A stretch of DNA of 64,000 nucleotides from Allolobophora icterica (GCA_963556255.1 OY744604.1:92043062-92107061), one strand, 5' to 3'; shown: positions 1 through 11,439, numbered from the stretch's first letter. Notes: a model not told the origin generated them from the sequence alone. Numbers and translations: made by a program.

Positions 1-822
1 CGACACACTAGACCATAAAATATTATTAAATAATCTAGAAAATTATGGAATTCGAGGAATTCAATTAAACTGGTTCAAAAGCTATTTAGAAGGACGTAAA
101 CAGAGAATAAGTTGTAATGGCGTATTATCAGATCCTGGCCTTGTTACCTCGGGAGTTCCACAAGGATCGAACCTAGGACCTCTTCTCTTCTTGCTATTTA
201 TTAACGACGCTGCAAGAGTCTCTTCTGCGATTCATTTTATATTATTTGCAGACGACACGTCCATCTACTATTCAAATAGCTCATGGGAATCCCGTCTAGG
301 AGTAATAAATGGGGAATTGTCTAAGGTAAATAAGTATTTTTTGCAAATAAATTAACCCTTAACGTAGACAAAACAAATTTCATTTGTTTTAAATCACACA
401 GGAAACTTAAGCCGACAATAGGGAATATAACACTGGATGGGGTCCCTGTTACGAGGGTGGAATCTATAAACTTTCTGAGAGTGGTTATTGATCAACATCT
501 CACATGGAAATCTCACATTAATTACATAGCGTTAAAGGTGGCGATAAACATTGGAATAATCTCTAGAGTTCCCAGGGTTCTTCCAAAAGATATGAAATTA
601 AACCTCTATTACTCCTTGATGTTTCCCTACTTAAACTACTGCAATATCATATGGGCCTCAAACTATAAATTACGCCTTCACAAATTACACATATTGCAAA
701 AAAGCGATAAGAATGATAAGTAACTCATCATATAGATCCCATACTTTACCCATATTTAAAGACCTCAATCTCCTTAAATTAAAACAAATACGGATCTTTC
801 AAATTGGAGTACTATTTTATAG
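1..822 (+). pseudogene. Non-LTR retrotransposon reverse transcriptase fragment (outer copy, 5' part)
   Basis: The segment codes for the central and C-terminal part of a non-LTR retrotransposon reverse transcriptase (target-primed reverse transcription). From base 2 the frame shows the RT block GVPQGSNLGPLLFLLFIND and, around 250, the catalytic FADDT box. The frame stops near 354, resumes at about 357-723 and shifts again to about 822, so it is a broken copy. It is closely related to the inner copy at 823-4379 but clearly diverged from it. The coding stretch halts at 822, and its missing C-terminal part reappears at 4451-4636 beyond the inner copy, so this is the host of a nested insertion. 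The left end lies outside the window. Confidence 0.85.
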
Positions 823-831
823 GGGTGTGGG

Positions 832-3800
832 ATGGGATGTCACCAAACTTGTTATATGGATGAATATAACTATAGTTGCCCTGATGCTACTTGGCTCTGT
901 AGAAGCTGTATATCTTTAAATTTACCTCTCAATTTCCTCCCTACCGATGATGAAACTGCATATTTTGACCCTATGAAATATATCCATCTTAATCAACAGT
1001 ACAAAAGTCTAAAGCTAGATGTAACTAGCCCTGACCAAGTAGACCATCCCCTTTTAAACAATATAGACATCGACCCTAATTCTAATATATATGCTGGACT
1101 TTCATGGGATAGTCTCTATACATCCCCAGAATCATTGACGGACGATCTCAAAACAGCCTCTAACTTTCACATTATGCATATCAATTGTAGAAGTGTATTG
1201 AATAAAATAACTGAGATAGAAGATCTATTGATACAGCTGCCTGTCTCAGTCTTAGCGCTTACTGAAACATGGCTTGACCCAGATTTAACTGATACTATAA
1301 TGATTCCCGGGTATCGCTTTATTCATAAATCAAGACCCACTGGTAGAGGGGGAGGTGTGGGATTCTTAATCAAGGAGAATATTACCTTCCAACTGCTGGA
1401 TTTGGGATCCCAACACTCTTCCCCTAAAACTTTTGAAGGACTGTTCATAACTGTCCAAACCAAAAAAGAGACTTGTGTTCTGGGAACGTTATATAGACCA
1501 CCTGACACTAACATTGAAGAATTCTGTTCTGAACTTGACTTATTTCTTTCTAAAATATCTAGTAAAAATAGACACCTCTTTTTAATGGGTGATTTTAATA
1601 TTGATCTGCTTCGGGCAGAAAACCACCTGGGTACAGGCATGTTTCTGGATGGTTTATTCTCCTATAATCTCCTTCCTATGACCACTAGACCAACGCGAAT
1701 TACAACTCATTCCGCTACGCTTATTGATAACATTTTCAGTAATGCATGGGCTTTTATTCACCAAACGTCTGTGATTGTCTCTGACATATCTGACCACCTC
1801 CCAGTATTAGTTAGTTTCGACCTAAATACCTATGCTCCTAACGTTTATACACCAGGGGAATGTAGGCTTATTAACGATGACAGGAAGAAGCTTTTCCTCT
1901 CCAATCTTTCTGAACTGAACTGGAGCCCTATTATAGATGCCTGTAATGATGAGAATGCTAATCTAGCCTATGACTTATTCATAGAAAAATATAAAAAGAG
2001 CTATAATTATGCATTCCCACTAATGCAGGCCAAGGAACATTATAAGAGTACTTTAAAACAACCATGGATGACCAAGGGGCTCCTCAAATCCAGGGAAAAA
2101 AAGACCTCTCTCTATTTGAAATACATAAAAAACCCTACAGTAGCTAATAAAAAGAAATTTATCATATTTAGGAATATTTTTAAGACAGTTAAAACAAAAG
2201 CCATAAAAAATTACTACGAAACTCAGTTTGCCACGCATACCAACAACTTAAAAAAGACATGGAATCTTATACGTTCTATAATAAAAATGGGGGATCGAGA
2301 CCCACCAATTGATTCGCTTATGATTGGCTCCAAGAAAATTAAAGACCCCCAACTTATGGCTAATGCCCTAAACAGCTATTTTACAAATATCGCTCAGGAA
2401 CTAGCGGACCAAATCCCCAACACCCAAAATTCATTCGCTGACTACCTAAATTCGCCTCTGCCTTGCTCATTTGGCTTAATTCCTACATCCCCTGAAGAAC
2501 TATTGCACTTAAGTTTCTCAATGCGCACGACACACAGTAAGGGGGCTGATGGAATCGATCCTTCCTTGGCTGCTACTAGTTTGCCTTATGTTGCTTATCC
2601 ATTATCAGAGGTTATTAATTGCTCTCTTAACTCGGGTGTTGTTCCTCGAGCAATTAAATTAGCTAAGGTAGCCCCAATATATAAGAAAGGGAATAGGAAC
2701 CAGGTGATTAATTATAGGCCCATATCTATCCTCCCTTACTTTGCCAAGTATTTTGAAAAAATTATGGCTGACAGACTAACCAACTATATCCATAAATCAC
2801 ATATAATTTTCCATTCTCAGCACGGCTTTCAAGAGGGTCAATCTCCTTCCCTGGCTTTAATTAATATGTATGATAAAATCTCAGACTCCTTTGAAAATAA
2901 TGAATACTCCATGGCATATTTCTGGACCTCGCTAAGGCCTTTGATACCGTTAATCACACTATACTCTTACGTAAATTAACTAATTACGGCATCAGAGGCA
3001 CACAATTAGCATGGTTCACTAGTTATTTAGAAAATCGTTACCAGTTTCTATCTTGCAATGGCTCATCTTCTGAGTTAAAATATGTCAAATTTGGTGTTCC
3101 CCAGGGATCTAACCTGGGCCCACTCTTATTCTTGCTCTACATTAATGACTTACCTAATGCCTCCTCCATTCTATCTTGCATTCTCTTCGCAGACGATACT
3201 AACATCTTTCACTCAGATAAATCTTATTCTAAATTAGTCCTGACGGTGAATGACGAACTAAAAAGAGTAGCAGAATGGTTTTCCTGTAATAAATTATCTC
3301 TAAATATCGACAAGACTGCTTTTATCCTCTTCCACTCTCATAGGAAAGTTAGACCCCCTGACAACTCTCTAGACCTCCACATAAATAATACCCCCATTAC
3401 ACAGGTCAACTGTACAAAATTTCTAGGGGTCATTGTTGATCACAGCCTTACCTGGACCGAACATATTAAAAGTATCACTTCTAAAATTGCAAAAAATATA
3501 GGTATAATATACCGGGCATCCAGTAAGCTTCCTTCGTCTATACGCACTCAGTTATATTACTCACTCATTTATCCCTACTTATCCTATTGTAATTTGGTTT
3601 GGACGTCCACATATAGCTCTCGTCTCCAGAAGCTACTTCTTCTACAGAAAAGGGCTGTCAGATTTATTAGTAATGCGCCATGGGGCTCCCACACAGGTCC
3701 TATTTACTCTAGACATAAATTATTGAGAGTTGATCAAATAGGACAGTTTCAAACTGGTGTTTTCATGTATAAATTTTCACGTCATCTCTTACCAATAAAA

Positions 3801-4025
3801 TTTATGAGTCTATTTCACCCGGGCACGGATATTCACTCCCACAATACAAGGAACTCCTACAAATACCGCACTCCATATGCCCATTTAAATTCCCGTAAGT
3901 TTTCAATCAATATTACAGGGCCTCAAGTTTGGAATGCTCTCCCCCCCTCGCTCCAGCAGACTGGGACCCTGCAGGGATTCAAAAGAAAATTACGACAATA
4001 CTTAATTGATAATGTTAATTCTTGA
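832..4025 (+). pseudogene. Endonuclease-reverse transcriptase ORF2, one frameshift
   Basis: The product would nick target DNA and reverse transcribe the element RNA. The order is: a Cys-rich, PHD-like piece at the N-terminus (ending WLCRSC); an endonuclease domain from about residue 115 with HINCRS, ALTETWLD, YRPP, GDFNIDLL and the terminal SDHLPVL motif; a linker; then RT with YRPISILPYFAKYFEK, HGFQEG and, after the break, GVPQGSNLGPLL and FADDT. The first frame ends at 2979. A one-base slip near 2917 moves the open frame to one running to the stop at 4025, so RT is split between its palm blocks. The C-terminal tail has the usual GPQVWNALP element. Apart from this slip the copy looks young. 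Confidence 0.85.
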
Positions 4026-4379
4026 TTCTATTACTATTCTCCATGCCTAGTTAAGATTAGTTAAGTCATTATTATTATTATTATTGTTACTCTGCGTGTA
4101 TTATAAAGTGTTCGGCCTTTAACCTTCTCCCTGCGGAGGAGGCCTCCGTGGAAATCTGACATCATGCAGATAATAAGACTAATTATTATCTGTAGCACCC
4201 AAGCGGGCCTAAATTTTCCTTAAATAATGCGTTGCAAATAGGTGTCCCTATTAGCGGGAGTTTCTCCCTTCAGGGCCTACCCTTGAGGCCATTCTAATTT
4301 ACGTGTTTCTCAACTATGTTATTACCATGTACATTGATGGTTTCAATAAACAATGATTTGATTTGATTGATTTGATAGA
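4026..4379 (+). other. 3' untranslated region and simple-repeat tail of the inner retrotransposon
   Basis: No gene here. It contains an ATT microsatellite near 4071-4086, a GC-richer stretch with short inverted motifs (GGCCTTTAACC, GGAGGAGGCCTCC), an AATAAA-like signal near 4346 and the terminal (TTGAT)n-type tail that such elements use in place of poly(A). Confidence 0.6.
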
Positions 4380-4450
4380 TATAGAAATAACACACTTCCT
4401 GTTTCATTTGCTGGGTAGGCTACTTTGCTCTGGCTTCCACGGTACATGAA

Positions 4451-4636
4451 CATAACACTAGATCAGCCTCTTTATATCGCCCAGTTAAAGCACGCACTAA
4501 CATTAGATTATTTTCAATAAAATCTATGGGTCCATCCATTTGGAACTCACTTCCTCACGGCATAAGATCAAGTACTAGTATGTATTTGTTTAAAAAGAAA
4601 TTGCGATGCTTCCTCTCCTCCTCCGACATGAATTGA
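4451..4636 (+). pseudogene. C-terminal end of the outer non-LTR reverse transcriptase
   Basis: A 62-codon frame beginning HNTRSAS and containing the conserved GPSIWNSLP tail motif ends at a stop at 4634-4636. It matches in order and spacing the C-terminal tail of the inner copy (HNTRNSY ... GPQVWNALP). It is therefore the continuation of the RT fragment that breaks off at 822. Joining across the inner insertion leaves the distance between motifs about right (roughly 25 codons), so little was lost. Confidence 0.75.
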
Positions 4637-5229
4637 GTAAGCCTTAGTATATGATTAACTAATATGCATGTCCTTGCTATACGGGCGTCTCACTGGAGAG
4701 TGGAGATGGATACAGTTGTTAAGGATAGTTAAGCTAGCTAAGATCCACTTTTTTGTGCGTTATCTCACCTTAACCCTCAAGTGACCAACTGGGGTCCTGA
4801 GGGACCACACCATAGTTTCACCTTGTGGTACTTTTTCGCTATGCAATATTTTGTCACGGTATTTTATGAATTTGTCACCTGGATATTGCTCACTGTTTGG
4901 GTCTAGTGGAATCCGGTTTTGCTTTTACGGTTATTTTTTAAATAAAAATTTTCCGGTTGGGTCCCGCAGAACCCCAGCTTCAGCAATGCTCTTTTAGAGA
5001 ACCGAACGCTACTTTATGAACGGATATTATGACAGCGAGAATTGGTCTGGTGCGATACTCCGCAAAAGAAGCACTACGCTTCAAGGGTTGCGTGGTAGAG
5101 GAGTAAGAAGACAGCATCAGATCATCCGGTGACTGGCAAAACCGGCTTTTTGTGGGAAAGATAGCCACCAGGATCAGGTGATCTGAAGGAAGGTTCGGAC
5201 CAATCCCTGATATCTATAGTGGAATCCAA

Positions 5230-5454
5230 TACCAATATCTTCAAGATATCATTCGAACACCTGCTGGTGAAACTGTCGCACCATGGTATGACAAGTTTTG
5301 ATACGTAAAATGTTTCTTGACTCAAGAAATTATTGAGGGCATTGCCCTTCAGACGAACAGGGAGGCACATAGACGAATACGTGCCTGGAATGAACGAAGT
5401 CCTAAAAATCAACACGCTGAATGGAAACCAGTCAATGACAAGGAATCGTTGCAT
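5230..5454 (+). pseudogene. piggyBac transposase N-terminal remnant
   Basis: The + strand reads FLTQEIIEGIALQTNREAHR followed by a segment ending WKPVND. This is the type of sequence that opens the transposase domain (DDE_Tnp_1_7) of piggyBac transposases, around the QTN motif. Stops interrupt the upstream part, and the sequence after WKPVND no longer resembles the family, so the catalytic aspartates are not present. The product is not functional. Confidence 0.6.
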
Positions 5455-5579
5455 TCATTGGACTCTGCATATCCCACGGCCAACTTATTCTTGTATTGTT
5501 TGTTCCTACTCCAGACAAAGCTGTGTTATCTACATCCATGCTGCACCACGATGCCATCACTGACCCTCAGATGAACAAC

Positions 5580-6030
5580 TAGTCATAAATAATCTTTCAT
5601 TACAATGAAACCAGAAGCGGTGTTGACAATGCACACCACAAGAAGGAAAATCAACCGTTGGTCCCTATAGTGCTGTTTTTCAACATCCTCGACATCTCTG
5701 GAATTGTTTCTAACATTGTTTGGCTGGGCTATTATCCAGACTGGCAGATTTTGAAGACCACACGTCGACGACTTATTCCTTTTTTCGACAGAGCTCGGAT
5801 ATGCCATGGTGGCACCTCTCACGAAACAATGAACACTGACTCCAACAATCCAAGCACCAATCAGAGCTGCGATGAAGAACTGGTGTAGAAGTTCATCCCC
5901 GTCAACCACACTCAGCTTCAATCTTCAAAAGCTCGACGGCCAAGCATCGACGGTGCTCACTGTGTCAAAGCGGTATCAAGAATGTACGTGAATGTACCTC
6001 ATGCAGCCGGCCTAATTTTTATCTTGTCAG
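5580..6030 (+). pseudogene. piggyBac transposase C-terminal remnant
   Basis: Two frames give ETRSGVDNAHHKK and then VPIVLFFNILDISGIV, the conserved region before the end of piggyBac transposases, where the third catalytic Asp lies in GGVD-like context (here SGVD). About 100 bases later a Cys-rich piece (RCSLCQSG, then CTSCSRPN) matches the position of the C-terminal zinc-binding domain. Frame changes separate the blocks. Confidence 0.6.
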
Positions 6031-6211
6031 ACAATTAGATGGTAAGCAATACCCAGGTAAACAATGAGCAGTTAGAACTTGAACTTGTTGCAAATAAAGT
6101 GAAGTTTCAACAAGAGCAGAAAGCACTAAACGTGTAATTGCCTATTGGGGTCCCACGGGACCCCAGTTGGTCAGATTAAGGAGTAAAATATCTTGGTCGC
6201 ATGAGGGTTAA

Positions 6212-6552
6212 TATGTAGTATGAAACGACAATGGCACCACAGTCCAACTACATCATTTTGATTAATGTACATTGTCATATTGGCATCCCTGCATTAGTGG
6301 GACCTATATCCCTTAGGGGATGCCATTTGCTGTCAATGACAGTGCTACGTTTAATTTACCAGGTACAATAAAGTTTTAATTATACTGAAGTAGTAATGGC
6401 GAATTCCAAATGTTTATTATTAAAAGATTTTTTTAAAATTTTCATTCCTTACTTTATAATGCAAATCGACATATACTATCGAAATTCTATTAGGTTAAAC
6501 TACTTGTTGAAATACTGTCGTTGGTGCCAATAAATGATATTGATTGATTGTA
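6212..6552 (+). other. 3' untranslated region and tail of the outer non-LTR retrotransposon
   Basis: No gene. After the piggyBac insertion the outer element resumes. It carries a CCCTTAGGGG palindrome, an AATAAAG at about 6369, and ends in AATAAATGATATTGATTGATTG, a TTGAT-type tail like that of the inner copy. Confidence 0.5.
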
Positions 6553-7083
6553 TGTATATAATGTATGCATGCATGCACGTACGTACAAGCATGTGTGTAT
6601 GTTTATGTGTATATATGTATTGTTACGGCCGGGTGATGTAACATGCAATACGTGATAAATAAGAACGAAAAACTGTGTACACAGGTCACCGCCCCCTAAG
6701 ACTACGTTAAGGGATTGTCCCTAGCGGTAACCGAACAAGATATACGCCGCCTAGTTTCAACCCGCTTGCGCAATAAGGGCAGATCGTAACAGTATGTACA
6801 TACAAGTATATGAGTATGTTTGTATGTATGTATGTATGTATATATATAATGTTTGTATATATGTACATACATGTATGCATGTATGTATGTTCATACATGT
6901 ATATATGTACGTACATGTATGTATGTATGTACAATTGTGCATACATGTATGAATGTACGTGTATATGTATGTAGTTACATATGTATGTACATATATATAT
7001 ATACGTGTAAGTTACTAGCTTGTATGGATGTACATACGTGTATGTATGCATACATGTATGTACATACATACAAGTATGTATGT
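6550..7083. repeat. (TATG)n / (CATA)n microsatellite block
   Basis: Irregular TATG, GTAC and CATAC tetramers fill this stretch and read open in several frames on both strands. Those Tyr/His/Met/Cys-rich frames are low-complexity artefacts. A single-copy unit at 6621-6791 interrupts the block. Confidence 0.85.
6621..6791. mobile_element. Solo-LTR-like or MITE-like unit with TGTTACG...CGTAACA ends
   Basis: A 171-bp non-repetitive segment begins TGTTACG and ends CGTAACA, a perfect 7-bp inverted terminus including the TG...CA ends of retroviral-type LTRs. GTAT lies on both sides (6617-6620, 6792-6795) as a possible 4-bp target duplication, but the surrounding repeat is itself GTAT-rich, so the duplication is weak evidence. 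No coding sequence. Confidence 0.4.
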
Positions 7084-7421
7084 ATGTTTATTAGGGTGGT
7101 CCTTAGCTGCATGTAAAAAATTTGTTGGGGGAATTTTAAACGAGGCACCCTCCAAACTTATAGTTTTAGGTACAAAAATAATAATACTGAAAAGTTTTTG
7201 GAAATTTTTTGAGTTTTAGAGGTTGCTACCGGACATAACATAATTAATTTTATTAATTATATCAAATATATTGTAAAAAGGCAGACAAAACATAGAATAT
7301 TGTATACTACTCGTATGCACAAATTCAAAACAAATTCTGGTGGGCAGTGGTGGACGGTAGTATTTACTATTTGGGTCAAGATACACAAGTGAACGTTAAA
7401 ATGTTTAGTTCCAGTTAATAC

Positions 7422-8082
7422 TTAATGTATTAATGAATCAGTGTCTTTGTTCCTGTCTGGATATCTGTGACGATATTCCAGAAACTGCTTATGATCCTCG
7501 TTATTTGTTTGAAGCTTGTTATACTCGTCCATGAGTGCCACTCCACGCTCTGCTATGTCTTTCACAACTCTTACTGAGCTGGCAGTGGCCTTGGCTAACT
7601 TGTAGTTCTCATCTTTTGGCCAAGTATCAACATCTTTTTGGATGAAACTTGCTGGAATGTTTGTAATGCTGAAGAATCTTCTAGTGTTTTCCGTGATAAA
7701 ATTTTCCAGTTGCTTCCAGCTGATCAGAGGTTACCTGGTATTCTCTTTAGTTCGATGCCAGTTTTGTCCAGAGGTACAACCATTTTTCGCTTGATAAATC
7801 AATGGAGACCCGATCATCAAAGAACGCAAAAGTCTCCAATTCCTCCGACAGATACCAGAAGTGACCCGGAAATTTCTTTATTGCAACCTCTGCAACTGCA
7901 CAATTTTTCTCCTTGTTTATCAGTCTGTCAACGTCCTTCAAGAGCTCCAGGTCTATTCGAGGAGCCAATGGTGCATATGATGCTTGAAACCAGACTTTGA
8001 CATACGGCATTACTGTGAACAAGCAGATGTCAGCTATCTCCTTTTCATCTCTTCTTGTCAACATGAACTGTCTCTTGAACAT
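7422..8082 (-). pseudogene. Transposase-like protein of the TAGGGTGG element, frameshifted
   Basis: The first frame (8082-7747) codes about 110 residues with KVWFQASYAPLAPRIDLELL and FPGHFWYLSEELETFAFFDD. A second frame continues with RRFFSITNIPASF and KDIAERGVALMDEYNK to a stop at 7422-7424. These segments look like the C-terminal half of a protein family that recurs with transposons in marine invertebrates. A related fragment lies at 41083-41830 in this window. No catalytic triad could be assigned, so 'transposase' rests on the location inside a TIR element with an 8-bp duplication. Confidence 0.5.
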
Positions 8083-8628
8083 CCAAATCTTAAGACTATA
8101 AAATACTCTTGGCCATCCACTTTGTTCTGTGCAGCCCAGCTGGTGCTCTGAATGATATGCCCCTGGAATACACTCCGTCGAAGAAAGTGATGGTCAGCTC
8201 CAAAAGTTTGTGACAGGAAATTGCTTCGTGTAAAAACTCATCGGATGTCACTGTGTCCTATTTTGATCGGTCTATAAGTTGCCAGTTTCTCTGGAATCTC
8301 TGATAATCATTATGTCTCGACCTTTTGATGGACCAAGAGAAAGCATGACCACTGCCTCCAACATTATTTTTAGTATGTGATTGCGATATGCACGCCACAA
8401 CATATCCTTGTCCAGCCTCTGCTTTAACACAATGATATAATTATAATTTGATTAATGACTACTTACTGCTTGCTTACTTATTGAAATTTTTTCCATAATG
8501 CATTTGGCAACCATTTTGTGTCATATTGGGTATCTTGAAAGTATACTGTATAATTTTTTGTCAAAGAAAAACACTGAAAGACCACTGAGTTTGAAAAAAG
8601 AAATAATTTATTTCTACATTTGTTTATC

Positions 8629-8631
8629 AAA

Positions 8632-8690
<59 letters not shown>

Positions 8691-8692
8691 AT
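8629..8692. repeat. (AAAT)n microsatellite
   Basis: About 16 uninterrupted AAAT units lie inside the TAGGGTGG transposon. Confidence 0.95.
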
Positions 8693-9000
8693 ATGAGTAC
8701 TATTAGGGTATACTAATTGCTGGAAGTCATTTATAGTGTTCAATAATGAATTACACACACAACGGTATGTCACTTTGCAATTTTCTCACCTAATCAGTTC
8801 AATTAAGAAAATTGCAATGGTTAGCCTAAATAAATTCCTCGTGGCATAGGCTTAAACTTTAGCATCTGGTAGCAACCTCTAAATATTGTCAGATCCTCTT
8901 TAATTTTTTTTGAATTTTTTCTTCATCAGTAGAAACAAAAGTACAGGGTGCCTCATTGTGAAATCAGACTTTCAAAAATAAGGACCACCCTAATGTTTAT

Positions 9001-9135
9001 GTGTATGTATGTATGTACATACAAGTATGTCTGTATTTTGTGTGTGTATATATATGTATGTATGTACATGTATGTATGTGTGTATGTACGTGTGTATATA
9101 TACACATACATACATGTATGTATGTATGTTGCATG
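9001..9135. repeat. (GTAT)n-type microsatellite
   Basis: Degenerate GTAT/GTAC tetramers immediately follow the transposon's target duplication. They continue the block seen at 6550-7083, so the transposon split one microsatellite. Confidence 0.8.
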
Positions 9136-9139
9136 GTTG

Positions 9140-9232
9140 TACATTCCGGCGGATCCCCTGAATAGCGGACCCCGTAATAGCGGACCCCGGAAGAGTGGGC
9201 CCCGGAATAGCGGACCCCCGGAATAGCGGACC
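9140..9232. repeat. Minisatellite, unit about 17 bp (AATAGCGGACCCCGG-type)
   Basis: Five to six imperfect copies of an AATAGCGGACCCCGG-like unit occur in tandem. The unit is GC-rich, in contrast to its AT-rich surroundings. Confidence 0.8.
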
Positions 9233-9870
9233 GGAACCTAAAAAAGTGTGTCTCGGTTACAATAGCAATGTCAACGTTGTAGCCCAGTAGGTCAGCTGAT
9301 CCACGCATTGGCCTCTTCTGGCATTAATTATGTATGTTATGGAGGGAAACTCAGTTGGCTCTCGCGTCGTTCGCATCTGATCCAAGAGACTCTTCCCACG
9401 CTGAAGGGGAGTTTTATTGAAGGGAGCGACGAAGAGGGAAGTTGTCAATCTTTTGTATGGTGATCAGATTTGGTCGTTTGTTCTTCGGATTATAATGTTT
9501 TCTTTCAGTATTAAATTTAGTGAATGCAGATATAACAGGTATCGATCGTGGGTGATCGGGATTCCATATGGATGAGCTGAAGTTGATTTTCCTGACTGTA
9601 CATGAGGGTTTGGACGCTGAATGTAGATGTTTGTAGAGTTGCGATGCAGAATATTTATTTACAGACGTTTTGACTAGAGTTTTTTAAGTTCTTCAGAGAT
9701 TTTAGATGTTGATGAGATAGGATGACTCATTTCGCCTTCCATTGTTGACAAATTTATGTGGCGTGGTGAGTGATAAAGGGTGACATTGTCTTTGCCGATG
9801 AGAAAGTTAATTGAAATAAAAAATCAATACCTTACAAGAGAGAACAACAAACTTCCGAGTAGCGTAGACA
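9233..9870. other. Intergenic or intronic stretch, nothing recognised
   Basis: No convincing coding frame, domain motif, terminal repeat or tandem repeat was seen. The base composition is ordinary. Confidence 0.4.
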
Positions 9871-10771
9871 CAGTGGCGTAGCAATGGGTTGTGCAGGTTG
9901 TGCAATGCACAAGCAGAAGGGCCTCTGGCAACGAGTAGGACCTAGAGTCGTTTTTCGCCTACAAGTAAATCTACATGTATAGCAAAATTAGCAACAGCGT
10001 ACACAGTAGGCCTACTACACAATCAAATGACTCGACTCAATAGTTTAATTGCTGAATTTGAAGTTGGAATGTCGGCACTCACTAGCCTACATGTTGCTGT
10101 TGACTTTGCCTGTGCCTGTTGCGACAAGTGAAGGATCATTTTCGAATTTGAAGCTAATCAAAAACCATCTACGAAGTACAATGTCAGAAAAGCGGGTGAG
10201 CGACTTGGCAATGTTGTAAATAGAAAATGAACATGCCAGAAAGCTTGACACTTCAGAAGTGGTAGATATTTTTGCGGAAGAGAAGGCGCGCAAACGAACG
10301 TTTTAACTTTTCGGAATTATCGGATTCTTCTTTTTAGACTACCGTAGACTAAACACTTGTCTAATTTCTTAAATTGTTTCGTTAATTTTATCAACCAACA
10401 AAACTGTTTCACAATTTAACAGAATTTAAGCTTAATTGTGGATAATTCATATTTTAGCAGTCATAGCAGATGGAACAATATTTTTAGATTAATTATCTCT
10501 AGTTCAATCTTTTATGCTAGCCTGGAGAAATAAAAATGTTTTATAAAAATAAATCGGAGAAAATAATTAAAATGTTATTATTTAATTATTATTTAATTGG
10601 AGTGCGATTTATGATATTTGCATATTTCTCACGGTGTGAAATATGTAAATATCGCAAGAGCGCCAAGCGTTTTTTACACAGCCGTTTTTTCTGTTTCAAA
10701 TCGAAAGAGGTTCAAGGGGCCCTTCATCGAAGCTCTGCACAAGGGCCTCCAAAACCTTTTCTACGCCACTG
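9871..10771 (+). mobile_element. hAT transposon relic with CAGTGGCGTAG ends
   Basis: The 901-bp element starts CAGTGGCGTAG and ends CTACGCCACTG, a perfect 11-bp inverted repeat of hAT type (CA.TG.CG). Flanks are CGTAGACA (9863-9870) and CCTAGACA (10772-10779), an 8-bp target duplication with one mismatch. It contains the C-terminal remnant of a hAT transposase. It is internally deleted and non-autonomous. Confidence 0.85.
10045..10306 (+). pseudogene. hAT transposase C-terminal dimerisation domain remnant
   Basis: The + frame reads a block with SEGSFSNLKLIKNHLRSTMS followed by an LAML stretch and an EKARKRTF end. It corresponds to the C-terminal dimerisation region of hAT transposases (S-x-S-x-LK-I-K...LRSTM...RL..L). 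A stop codon at about 10218 interrupts it. The upstream catalytic domain is missing. It sits inside matching hAT termini. Confidence 0.75.
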
Positions 10772-10991
10772 CCTAGACATGAAGGCTGTTTCATAAATTA
10801 ATTTATTCATTAAAATTGAGAAAGAAGAATGACTTTATTGGAGCGTTTTTGATAGATATTAGAACACGAACGCTGACGTTAGCGCCGCAGTAAATCTTCA
10901 TCAATCATTCTCATTCTCATCAATCATGCAATCGTTGGAATAGAGATCCGTGTGATAAATGAAGATCCCACTGAGGCGCAAGCTATGGATG
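10307..10991. other. AT-rich remainder of the hAT element and flanking DNA
   Basis: No gene seen. A short ORF at 10536-10796 is AT-rich, crosses the element's terminal repeat and resembles nothing known. Confidence 0.4.
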
Positions 10992-11439
10992 CAGGCCCGT
11001 CCCAAGGATACGTGGGCCCTACGCAGGTTTTCTGTTTTGGGGTCCGCACCCCATTGGGAATAATTTTATAAACATTATACCTAAGAAAATATACTGGCTT
11101 GAGTTAGTTTAAATTGCCTAACTGACATTATGGCCAAAATTAACATGATATTAGTATCAGGTTTACTAAGGGAAGAATTTGGCCATCCGTAATGTTGTTT
11201 GTCAAGTTTCTGGATCGCAAATTTAAGCCATGGTGAATTGTTTATAAATTGTGAAATGCTGCCTCGATAGTTTAAGAAGTGTGCACTTGTACTTAGTCGA
11301 TAGCTAAAGTAGTGTGCCGTGCTCTTGTACTTACATGTAGGTCTACCATCACATCTTCCAACTGGTGACTTAAAAGACGACGTATAAGACTGTTTAAGTG
11401 GTTTCAATAGCGGTACACTAGAATTTGCAGCACTTTATT

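Larger units (their letters stand above)
823..4379 (+). mobile_element. Non-LTR retrotransposon (CR1/L2/Daphne-like), nested insertion
   Basis: This is a nearly complete insertion holding an apurinic-like endonuclease plus reverse transcriptase reading frame, a 3' untranslated region and a 3' tail of TTGAT/TGATT-type units at about 4355-4379. It sits inside a second, older copy. The pentamer TATAG occurs just before it (818-822) and just after it (4380-4384), a possible short target duplication. The 5' end starts inside a Cys-rich segment, so the copy is probably 5' truncated. The exact clade is uncertain; the domain order and short-repeat tail fit CR1/L2-type elements. Confidence 0.8.
4770..6211. 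mobile_element. piggyBac-like DNA transposon relic, TTAA target duplication
   Basis: Both ends are TTAA (4770-4773 and 6208-6211), followed inward by inverted repeats starting CCCTCA. A second, matching inner block (GACCAACTGGGGTCC near 4780, and its reverse complement near 6150) lies slightly offset. TTAA duplications with short CC-starting inverted repeats are the hallmark of piggyBac. Remnants of a piggyBac-type transposase lie inside with the central catalytic part missing. It is inserted in the 3' untranslated region of the outer non-LTR retrotransposon. Confidence 0.8.
7092..8992 (-). mobile_element. DNA transposon with TAGGGTGG ends and 8-bp target duplication
   Basis: The element starts TAGGGTGGTCCTTA and ends with the near reverse complement (ATAAGGACCACCCTA). 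ATGTTTAT is repeated exactly on both sides (7084-7091 and 8993-9000), an 8-bp duplication typical of hAT superfamily and some related transposons. A reverse-strand transposase-like frame fills its left half. The family is not certain. Confidence 0.8.

Noticed and set aside
832..960. Cys-rich start of the inner retrotransposon as a host PHD-finger gene
   Set aside because: It is in frame with the endonuclease-RT and inside the element; no introns or separate gene structure.
5583..5921. Minus-strand 112-codon ORF in the piggyBac relic
   Set aside because: The plus strand carries the transposase motifs; the minus frame is its shadow.
6707..7116. Long Tyr/His/Met/Cys-rich ORFs on both strands
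   Set aside because: They are translations of TATG/CATA microsatellites in several frames; no start context, domain or composition typical of protein.
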